Positions 1 through 6,229 of a stretch of DNA of 8,345 nucleotides are shown here, in pieces. Origin of the DNA: Clostridia bacterium. GTDB taxonomy: Bacteria; Bacillota; DULZ01. The DNA lies in the NCBI GenBank assembly GCA_012520135.1, contig JAAYOX010000023.1:1-8345 (forward strand). The letters are read 5' to 3'. A program made the position numbers and the translations under genes. How positions within the stretch are numbered: the first letter of the stretch is position 1; every line of letters begins with the position of its first letter. The notes below the pieces were generated by a model, which did not search any database, was not told where the DNA came from, and was given only the letters and a program-made list of their open reading frames with translations.

Positions 1-39
1 CCAACGATATGGGATTAGATCAAATGATCTTTTTCCCTC

Positions 40-46
40 AGGAGGG
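40..46 (+). promoter_or_regulatory. leuA ribosome binding site deciding the start
   Basis: AGGAGGG is a near-perfect Shine-Dalgarno sequence. It stands 4 nt from a GTG at 51 and 7 nt from the ATG at 54, in the same frame. Spacing and codon preference favour the ATG. Upstream CCCTC (35-39) is complementary to GAGGG within this site, so it could be partly masked. Confidence 0.8.
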
Positions 47-53
47 ATAAGTG

Positions 54-1625
54 ATGAATGATCGAGTGTATATTTTTGACACGACATTAAGGGATGGGGA
101 GCAGTCCCCCGGCGTGAGCCTGAATACTCAAGAAAAGTTGGATATTGCCCAGCAACTGGCTCGTCTGGGGGTAGACGTGATTGAAGCAGGGTTCCCTATT
201 ACTTCCAAAGGGGATTTTGAAGCTGTCAAGGCAATAGCGGAGACGGTGAAGGGACCGGCCATTTGTGGTTTAGCGAGAGCCTCGGAAAAGGATATTGACC
301 GGGCGTGGGAAGCATTGCAAGGGGCGGAGTATCCCTGTATTCATACCTTTATCGCTACCAGTGATATTCATCTGAAATATAAGCTGAAGATGACCCGGGA
401 GGAAGTCCTGGAAGCGATAGCTAAGGCAGTGAGTTATGCCCGGAGGTTTACCGACTATGTCGAGTATTCGCCGGAAGACGGCTCCCGGACCGATACTGAT
501 TTTATCTGCCGGGTGGTGGAAACGGCCATCAAAGCAGGGGCCAGAGTAGTCAATATTCCCGATACGGTAGGTTATGCCACACCTGAGGAGTTTGGTGCTT
601 TTATCGCCAATATTACCAATCGAGTGCCCAATATTGATCAGGCGATCCTCAGTGTTCACTGCCACAATGACCTGGGGCTGGCGGTGGCTAATACCTTGGC
701 CGCGTTAAGAAACGGTGCCCGTCAAGTGGAAGGTACCATTAACGGTATCGGAGAACGGGCCGGTAACGTGGCTTTGGAAGAAGTCATCATGACGTTAAGA
801 ACCCGGAAAGACATTTATGGACTGCGAACCAATATCAACACCGAGGAGATTTATCGCACAAGCCGTTTGGTGAGTACCATGACCGGAATGGCGACCTCAG
901 GTAACAAGCCCATAGTGGGCAAGAATGTGTTTGTCCATGAATCCGGCATTCATCAGGATGGTGTCTTAAAAGAAAGAACTACCTACGAAATCATGAATCC
1001 GGCCACCATCGGTTTGACTATTAACAATATTGTGCTGGGCAAGCATTCAGGCAGGCATGCTTTCAAAGAGAGATTGGCAGAACTGGGCTTTACTCTAAGC
1101 GAGGAGGAACTGAATAAAGCCTTTGTCCGCTTTAAAGATTTAGCGGACCGGAAAAAAGAGATCACTGACCGGGATCTGGAGGCCCTGGTGGAAGACCAAA
1201 TCCGGCGGGTACCGGAAAAATTCCAATTGGAGCACATGCATATTTCCAGCGGCAACCGGGTGGTGCCTACCGCTACCGTAGGGATCCGGTTTAACGAGCA
1301 GCTGGTTGAAGAAGCGGCTTGTGGAGACGGGCCCATCGATGCGGTATTTAAAGCCATCGATAAGATTACCGGTATTTCCGTTTGCTTAAAACACTATGCC
1401 CTCAATGCGGTTACCGGGGGTAAAGATGCCATGGGTGAAGTAGTAGTGCGATTGGCCGTCAAAGATAAAGTGTTTGTAGGCCGGGGTTTGAGTGTTGATG
1501 TTATCGAAGCCAGCGCCAGAGCTTATATTAATGCTTTAAACAAAGCTGTATTTGACTTGGGGGAAGATATTATCGGCGAAGCTGTTAATGGCAACGGCAA
1601 TGGAATAAGAGTGCTTGTAGAATAA
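54..1625 (+). CDS. leuA: 2-isopropylmalate synthase
   Basis: Catalyses the first committed step of leucine synthesis: acetyl-CoA plus 2-oxoisovalerate gives (2S)-2-isopropylmalate, in the cytoplasm. The 523-residue protein has the DRE-TIM metallolyase barrel in its first ~280 residues. Visible motifs are DTTLRDGEQSPG near the N-terminus (Arg13 and metal ligand Asp14), HCHND (His202 and His204, the other metal ligands) and NGIGERAGN at 230-238. A HESGIHQDG linker motif follows at 295-303. The C-terminal ~130 residues, including GDGPIDAVF near 424, match the LeuA allosteric domain, so feedback inhibition by leucine is likely. Length is normal for the long bacterial form. I chose ATG 54 over the in-frame GTG at 51 because AGGAGG at 40-45 lies 8 nt before it. 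leuC follows after 14 nt. CimA in the same operon is a paralogue, but the GEQSPGVSLN motif here is the LeuA type. Identity is very secure; the start is uncertain by one codon. Confidence 0.97.
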   Translation: MNDRVYIFDTTLRDGEQSPGVSLNTQEKLDIAQQLARLGVDVIEAGFPITSKGDFEAVKAIAETVKGPAICGLARASEKDIDRAWEALQGAEYPCIHTFIATSDIHLKYKLKMTREEVLEAIAKAVSYARRFTDYVEYSPEDGSRTDTDFICRVVETAIKAGARVVNIPDTVGYATPEEFGAFIANITNRVPNIDQAILSVHCHNDLGLAVANTLAALRNGARQVEGTINGIGERAGNVALEEVIMTLRTRKDIYGLRTNINTEEIYRTSRLVSTMTGMATSGNKPIVGKNVFVHESGIHQDGVLKERTTYEIMNPATIGLTINNIVLGKHSGRHAFKERLAELGFTLSEEELNKAFVRFKDLADRKKEITDRDLEALVEDQIRRVPEKFQLEHMHISSGNRVVPTATVGIRFNEQLVEEAACGDGPIDAVFKAIDKITGISVCLKHYALNAVTGGKDAMGEVVVRLAVKDKVFVGRGLSVDVIEASARAYINALNKAVFDLGEDIIGEAVNGNGNGIRVLVE

Positions 1626-1639
1626 AGGAGAGTGAAGCC

Positions 1640-2902
1640 ATGGGAATGACCATCACGGAAAAAATTCTGGCGGATCATGCCGGAAAAGACTTTGTTGAAC
1701 CGGGAGAATTAATCAATGCACGTTTGGATGTTGTGTTGGGCAACGATATTACGGCTCCGGTGGCCATTAAAGAATTTGAACGGCTGGGGGTAGACCGGGT
1801 CTATGATCCGGATAAAGTAGTGTTGGTGCCGGACCACTTTACCCCCAATAAAGATATTAAATCGGCGGAACAGGCAAAAATGGTCCGGGAATTTGCCCGG
1901 AAACAGAATTTAACCAACTACTTCGAAGTGGGACGGATGGGTATTGAACACTGCCTCCTGCCGGAGCAAGGTTTAGTCCTGCCGGGGGATGTAATCATCG
2001 GTGCCGACTCCCATACCTGTACTTACGGTGCATTGGGGGCTTTTGCTACGGGCGTGGGCAGTACCGATATGGCAGCCGGTATGGCTACGGGAGAAGCCTG
2101 GTTTAGGGTGCCGGAAACGATTAAATTTGTTTACCGGGGCAAGCTGAATCCTTACGTTAGCGGGAAAGATTTGATCCTTTATACTATCGGACTAATCGGG
2201 GTAGACGGTGCCCGTTATATGTCCATGGAGTTTACCGGGGATACCATCAAGAGTTTGTCCATGGATAACCGGTTTACCATGGCCAATATGGCCATTGAGG
2301 CAGGAGCTAAAAACGGTATTTTTGAACCTGATGAGATTACCATAGCTTACATCGAGAAAAGAGCTAAACGGCCTTATAAGTTATACCATAGCGATCCTGA
2401 TGCCAAATATGCGCAAGTGATTGAAATAGATGTGACTAAAATTGAGCCTCAGGTAGCTTTTCCTCATTTGCCGGAAAATACCCGTCCCATCAGCCAAGTA
2501 GGGGAAGTGGCTATCGATCAGGTAGTAATCGGCTCCTGCACCAACGGCCGGATTGAGGACCTACGGGTAGCGGCGGAAATTATCAAAGGCAGAAAAGTCC
2601 ATCCCAATGTTCGCCTGATTGTGCTGCCGGGCACCCAGGAGATTTATCTCCAGGCAGTTAGAGAAGGCTTGGTAGAAGCTATCGTGGAAGCAGGCGGAGC
2701 TTTCAGTACGCCTACTTGCGGTCCTTGCCTGGGTGGCCATATGGGCATTCTGGCTAAAGGAGAAAGAGCAGTCTCTACTACTAACCGGAATTTTGTGGGG
2801 AGGATGGGTCACCCGGAAAGTGAAGTCTATTTAGCCAGTCCGGCGGTAGCGGCGGCTTCAAGCCTGCTTGGCAGAATAGCCGGTCCAGAGGAGGTCGTAT
2901 AA
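1640..2902 (+). CDS. leuC: 3-isopropylmalate dehydratase large subunit (HacA-type)
   Basis: Large subunit of the heterodimeric [4Fe-4S] isomerase that converts 2-isopropylmalate to 3-isopropylmalate via dehydration and rehydration. The 420-residue protein has the aconitase-family fold. Cluster ligands are visible as Cys300 in GSCTNGR and Cys360/Cys363 in TPTCGPCLGG. The GADSHTCTYGALGAFATG block at 121-138 is a typical aconitase-superfamily active-site motif. The length (420, not ~470) and these motifs place it in the compact HacA/LeuC2 subfamily found in archaea and many Clostridia, rather than the longer enterobacterial/Bacillus LeuC. The start at 1640 follows AAAGGAG (1624-1630) with a 9-nt spacer; a second ATG at 1646 is too far away. 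It pairs with LeuD, encoded 1 nt downstream. Because citramalate synthase is in the same operon, it probably also isomerises citramalate to 3-methylmalate. Homoaconitase is a theoretical alternative, unlikely beside leuA and leuB. Confidence 0.96.
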   Translation: MGMTITEKILADHAGKDFVEPGELINARLDVVLGNDITAPVAIKEFERLGVDRVYDPDKVVLVPDHFTPNKDIKSAEQAKMVREFARKQNLTNYFEVGRMGIEHCLLPEQGLVLPGDVIIGADSHTCTYGALGAFATGVGSTDMAAGMATGEAWFRVPETIKFVYRGKLNPYVSGKDLILYTIGLIGVDGARYMSMEFTGDTIKSLSMDNRFTMANMAIEAGAKNGIFEPDEITIAYIEKRAKRPYKLYHSDPDAKYAQVIEIDVTKIEPQVAFPHLPENTRPISQVGEVAIDQVVIGSCTNGRIEDLRVAAEIIKGRKVHPNVRLIVLPGTQEIYLQAVREGLVEAIVEAGGAFSTPTCGPCLGGHMGILAKGERAVSTTNRNFVGRMGHPESEVYLASPAVAAASSLLGRIAGPEEVV

Positions 2903-2903
2903 A

Positions 2904-3404
2904 ATGCTGTTTGAAGGAAGGGTATTTAAATTTGGGGATGATATTGATACGGACGCCATCATACCGGCTCGCCATATGAACACTTCCGAACCGGAAGAGT
3001 TGGCCCGCCATTGTATGGAAGATGCTGATCCTGAGTTCGTCAATAAGATGGAAAAGGGAGATATCATTGTCGCCGGCAAAAACTTTGGCTGCGGCAGTTC
3101 CAGGGAACATGCCCCTATAGCCATCAAGTATGCCGGTGTCTCTTGTGTGATTGCCAAATCCTACGCCAGGATCTTTTACAGGAACGCTATTAATATTGGA
3201 TTGCCCATCTTTGAGTGTCCGGAAGCGGCGGAGGCAATTGAAGAGGGCAACCGGGTTCAAGTCAACGCCGGTACGGGAGTTATCACTAACGTGACCACCG
3301 GGGAGACTTACCAGGCAAAAGCTTTTCCGGAGTTTATGCAGCAATTGATTGAGGCCGGCGGTTTAATGGCCTATGTGAAAGAGAAGGTGAACAGTCGTGG
3401 CTAA
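2904..3404 (+). CDS. leuD: 3-isopropylmalate dehydratase small subunit
   Basis: Small (swivel-domain) subunit that completes the isopropylmalate isomerase with LeuC. The 166-residue protein matches the compact LeuD/HacB class, where Bacillus or Escherichia LeuD has about 200 residues. Visible motifs are GDDIDTDAIIPARHM at 11-25, which carries the substrate-specificity loop, and GKNFGCGSSREHAP at 58-71, the family hallmark with the catalytic Ser/Arg-containing loop. AKSYARIFYRNAINIGLP at 84-101 is also conserved in the family. AGGAGG at 2889-2894 lies inside the end of leuC, 9 nt before the ATG. One base separates the leuC stop from this start, and the last 8 nt overlap leuB. Such packing suggests coupled translation and matched subunit amounts. 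Its likely second substrate is citramalate, as inferred for LeuC. Confidence 0.96.
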   Translation: MLFEGRVFKFGDDIDTDAIIPARHMNTSEPEELARHCMEDADPEFVNKMEKGDIIVAGKNFGCGSSREHAPIAIKYAGVSCVIAKSYARIFYRNAINIGLPIFECPEAAEAIEEGNRVQVNAGTGVITNVTTGETYQAKAFPEFMQQLIEAGGLMAYVKEKVNSRG

Positions 3405-4476
3405 AATTGCAGTTCTCCCCGGCGACGGTATTGGTAAGGAAATCGTCCCGGAGGCGCAAAAAGTACTGGATGTAGTCAGTAAGAAATACGGTTTGGAGTT
3501 TGAGTACCAAGAAGGACTTATCGGAGGCGCAGCTATCGATGCTACCGGTGAGGCTTTGCCGGAAGCGACCGTGGAGTTGTGCCGGGAAAGCGATGCAGTG
3601 ATCCTAGGAGCCGTCGGAGGTCCCAAGTGGGATACCCTGCCGGTAGCTCAAAGACCGGAAGCTGCGGCGTTACTACCCCTCCGGAAAAAGCTGGGACTCT
3701 ATGCCAATATCCGTCCCGCTTTCCTGTTCCCGGCTCTGGTCAATGCTTCTTCATTAAAGTCGGAGGTGGTGAAAGGAACCGACCTGGTTGTCATCAGGGA
3801 ATTGACGGGGGGCATCTATTTTGGAGAGAAGAAGCGGGAAGATATTCCCGGAGGTCAAAAAGCCCTTGATGCCCTGGTCTACACTACTGATGAGATTAAA
3901 CGGATCCTCCGTTTAGGTTTTGAAACCGCCCGGCAAAGACGAGGTAAACTCACTTCCGTAGACAAAGCCAATGTGCTGGAAAGTTCCCGGCTGTGGCGGG
4001 AAACTGCAATCGAGATGGCCAAAGAGTATCAGGATGTGGAAGTAGAGCATATGTATGTAGATAATTGCGCTATGCAACTCATCAGATGGCCCGGTCAATT
4101 CGATGTAATCGTAACGGAGAATATGTTCGGAGACATTTTGACAGATGAAGCTTCCATGCTAACCGGCTCCATCGGTATGCTGGCCTCAGCCAGTATAGGT
4201 GGGGAAGTGGCTTTATATGAACCGGCCCATGGTTCCGCACCTGACATTGCCGGGCAGGGAAAAGCCAATCCATTGGCTACCATTTTATCGGCAGGCATGA
4301 TGCTCCAATACAGTTTCAACCTGCCTGAAGCTTTGGAACAAATTAAAGCTGCCATCAGCCGGGTATTGGAAGCCGGTTACCGTACTCCCGATATTATGGA
4401 AGAAGGATGCCAATTAGTTGACACCGGTACCATGGGTGATTTAGTCTGTCGATACTTAAGTGAGGAGAAAGTATGA
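3397..4476 (+). CDS. leuB: 3-isopropylmalate dehydrogenase
   Basis: Oxidises 3-isopropylmalate with NAD+ and decarboxylates it to 2-oxoisocaproate, the leucine precursor. The 359 residues are normal length for the beta-decarboxylating dehydrogenase family. By alignment from memory with Thermus IPMDH, substrate residues are Arg96, Arg106 and Arg134, with catalytic Tyr141 and Lys190. Metal-site residues are Asp222, Asp246 and Asp250, in VDNCAMQLI and GDILTDEAS. Asp283 in HGSAPDIAG is the residue that selects NAD+; NADP-dependent isocitrate dehydrogenases carry Lys-Tyr there. The start is a GTG inside the last codons of leuD, with AAGGTGA at 3384-3390 six nt upstream and residues LPGDGIGKE following soon after. 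The stop overlaps the cimA ATG as ATGA. It probably also oxidises 3-methylmalate to 2-oxobutyrate for isoleucine synthesis. Confidence 0.96.
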   Translation: MAKIAVLPGDGIGKEIVPEAQKVLDVVSKKYGLEFEYQEGLIGGAAIDATGEALPEATVELCRESDAVILGAVGGPKWDTLPVAQRPEAAALLPLRKKLGLYANIRPAFLFPALVNASSLKSEVVKGTDLVVIRELTGGIYFGEKKREDIPGGQKALDALVYTTDEIKRILRLGFETARQRRGKLTSVDKANVLESSRLWRETAIEMAKEYQDVEVEHMYVDNCAMQLIRWPGQFDVIVTENMFGDILTDEASMLTGSIGMLASASIGGEVALYEPAHGSAPDIAGQGKANPLATILSAGMMLQYSFNLPEALEQIKAAISRVLEAGYRTPDIMEEGCQLVDTGTMGDLVCRYLSEEKV

Positions 4477-6065
4477 AGAAAATATGGGTTTATGATACCA
4501 CTCTAAGGGATGGCTCCCAAGGCGAAGGTGTCTCCTTGACCGTTGAAGATAAATTAAAAATCACCGCCCGGTTGGATTACCTGGGGGTTGATTATATCGA
4601 GGGAGGTTGGCCCGGTTCCAACCCCAAAGACCTGGAGTACTTTAAGCGGGTACAGGAGTTGGAACTGCGTCATGCCAAGGTTACAGCTTTCGGCAGCACT
4701 CGCAGACCGGGGATTAAACCGGAGGAAGACGCTAATCTCAAGGCAATAGCCGGCTCCGGTGTGCCGGTAGCCGCAATTTTCGGTAAAAGCTGGGACCTTC
4801 ATGTGCTTGAGGCCTTGGGAACCACCCTGGCAGAAAACTTAAAAATGATCGGGGATTCCGTCAAGTTTTTGAAAGATCAAGGGATGGAAGTGGTCTTTGA
4901 TGCGGAACACTTTTTTGACGGATACAAGCATAATGCCGATTATGCCCTGCAAGTATTGGAAGCGGCATTAGAGGCAGGGGCCGACTGGTTGGTTCTGTGC
5001 GATACCAACGGAGGCAGTTTGCCTGCTGAAATCACCGGGGCTGTCCAAACAGTCGCTCAGCGGCTTCAGGCACCTTTAGGGATTCACTGTCACAATGACG
5101 GTGAATTGGCTGTGGCCAACAGCCTGGCGGCTATTGAGGCCGGCGTGACCCAGGTTCAAGGTACGGTCAACGGACTGGGGGAACGCTGTGGTAATGCCAA
5201 CTTGTGCAGTGTCATTCCTAACCTGGAGTTAAAACTGAACAAGAGATGTTTGCCCAAGGGTAATCTAAGGTACTTAACTGAGTGCTCCCGCTATATCAGC
5301 GAAATCGCTAATCTGGTGCAGCATAACAACCAGCCTTTTGTAGGCCAGAGTGCCTTTGCTCATAAGGGGGGCATTCATGTCAGTGCTGTGTTGAAACATC
5401 CGGAAACTTATGAGCATTTACCCCCGGAGACAGTGGGTAATACCCGGCGAATTTTGGTATCGGAACTTTCCGGTGCCTCTAATTTGGTAGGAAAGGCAGA
5501 TGAGCTGGGGGTTGATTTTTCTGATAAAGCTTTTACCAGGGAATTAATCCAGAGTATTAAGGAGTTGGAGTACCAGGGTTACCAATTTGAAGGGGCAGAA
5601 GCTTCCCTGGAATTAATTCTCAAGAAGGCCACCGGCGAGTATACTCCTTATTTCCAGGTAGACTCTTTTAAAATCTTGTCAGAAAAAGTAGCCGGAGGGG
5701 AAACTATTTCCGAGGCCATGGTGAAAGTAAGGGTAGATGACAAAATGGTGCACACGGCTGCCGAAGGCAACGGACCTGTTAACGCTTTGGATAATGCTTT
5801 AAGGAAAGGCTTGGAGGAGTTTTTCCCGGAAATTGCCCAAATGCATTTAAGCGACTATAAAGTGCGGGTCTTGGATGAAAAAGACGCTACCAGAGCGAAA
5901 GTCAGGGTATTAATCGAATCCCGGGATGTTACCGGAGCCTGGAGTACGGTGGGTGTCTCTACGGATATTATTGAAGCCAGTTGGCAGGCCTTGTTGGACA
6001 GTATTGATTATTTCCTGATGAAAAGAATGAGCCGTAATGAAAAATTGGCGGCAAACAATGCTTGA
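4473..6065 (+). CDS. cimA: (R)-citramalate synthase
   Basis: Condenses pyruvate with acetyl-CoA to (R)-citramalate, the first step of the threonine-independent route to 2-oxobutyrate and isoleucine. The 530-residue protein is a DRE-TIM metallolyase paralogous to LeuA. DTTLRDGSQGEGVSL at 8-22 (Arg12, Asp13) and YIEGGWPGSNPKD at 41-53 are characteristic of the CimA group related to the Geobacter sulfurreducens enzyme, not of LeuA. HCHND supplies metal ligands His205 and His207. NGLGERCGN at 233-241 and AFAHKGGIH at 294-302 follow. The last ~130 residues, with EGNGPVNALDNAL near 431, form a LeuA-type regulatory domain, so inhibition by isoleucine (or possibly leucine) is plausible. GAGGAG at 4462-4467 precedes the ATG by 5 nt, and the start shares 4 nt with leuB, implying translational coupling. 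It is the last gene before a strong terminator. No threonine dehydratase is in view. A homocitrate or isopropylmalate synthase role is less likely. Confidence 0.94.
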   Translation: MKKIWVYDTTLRDGSQGEGVSLTVEDKLKITARLDYLGVDYIEGGWPGSNPKDLEYFKRVQELELRHAKVTAFGSTRRPGIKPEEDANLKAIAGSGVPVAAIFGKSWDLHVLEALGTTLAENLKMIGDSVKFLKDQGMEVVFDAEHFFDGYKHNADYALQVLEAALEAGADWLVLCDTNGGSLPAEITGAVQTVAQRLQAPLGIHCHNDGELAVANSLAAIEAGVTQVQGTVNGLGERCGNANLCSVIPNLELKLNKRCLPKGNLRYLTECSRYISEIANLVQHNNQPFVGQSAFAHKGGIHVSAVLKHPETYEHLPPETVGNTRRILVSELSGASNLVGKADELGVDFSDKAFTRELIQSIKELEYQGYQFEGAEASLELILKKATGEYTPYFQVDSFKILSEKVAGGETISEAMVKVRVDDKMVHTAAEGNGPVNALDNALRKGLEEFFPEIAQMHLSDYKVRVLDEKDATRAKVRVLIESRDVTGAWSTVGVSTDIIEASWQALLDSIDYFLMKRMSRNEKLAANNA

Positions 6066-6071
6066 ACTTAC

Positions 6072-6109
6072 GCGGGTTGTCAAACTAACGGTTGATGGCC
6101 CGCTTTTTT
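6072..6109 (+). terminator. Intrinsic terminator of the leu-cim operon
   Basis: Seven nt after the cimA stop, GCGGGTTGTCAA (6072-6083) pairs with TTGATGGCCCGC (6092-6103) as a continuous 12-bp stem. Three central pairs are G-U wobbles, and the loop is 8 nt. Six T residues (6104-6109) follow directly. The GC-rich base and U-tract fit a Rho-independent terminator. Because of the wobbles, the stem is strong in RNA made from the plus strand only. Confidence 0.88.
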
Positions 6110-6173
6110 CTTGCGCTCGACTTTCTTTTTAAGGAAATAGACAAAATCGGCTTTTTTTCCTGAAGGAGTTTTT

Positions 6174-6202
6174 TTGCCCATTAGCCAATATTCTGGTAAC
6201 AT
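6174..6202 (+). promoter_or_regulatory. Candidate sigma-A promoter with extended -10
   Basis: TTGCCC (6174-6179) and TAACAT (6197-6202) are each 4/6 matches to the -35 and -10 consensus, with an optimal 17-bp spacer. TGG just before the -10 gives the extended TGn element. Two T7 tracts (6152-6158 and 6169-6175), 17 bp apart, lie upstream and could act as an UP element. Transcription would begin near 6209, after the upstream ATG at 6203 but about 20 nt before the ATG at 6230. Position between a terminator and a new gene supports it. Confidence 0.5.
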
Positions 6203-6221
6203 ATGGAAAAAACACCCGAAC

Positions 6222-6225
6222 GGAG
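6222..6225 (+). promoter_or_regulatory. Ribosome binding site deciding the start of the unknown gene
   Basis: GGAG, in the context CGGAGTGAT, resembles the anti-16S complement GGAGGTGAT with one base missing. It lies 4 nt before ATG 6230 and 7 nt before an in-frame GTG at 6233. No comparable site precedes the ATG at 6203, so the shorter start is preferred. Confidence 0.6.
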
Positions 6226-6229
6226 TGAT

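Noticed and set aside
3..50. An open frame ending in TAA at 48-50, just before leuA, that could be the tail of an upstream gene such as ilvC.
   Set aside because: Only 15 codons are visible, they do not resemble the ends of IlvC, IlvB or IlvD that I know, and an open stretch this short is expected by chance.
6121..6137. A possible second hairpin TTTCTT/AAGGAAA in the gap after cimA.
   Set aside because: It is nearly all A-T with a very small loop, and a much stronger terminator stands just upstream.
6150..6178. GGC-T7-CCTGAAGG-AG-T7-GCC looks at first like a hairpin.
   Set aside because: The two T7 tracts are identical rather than complementary, so only 3-4 bp could pair; it is a near-direct/mirror arrangement, not a stem.
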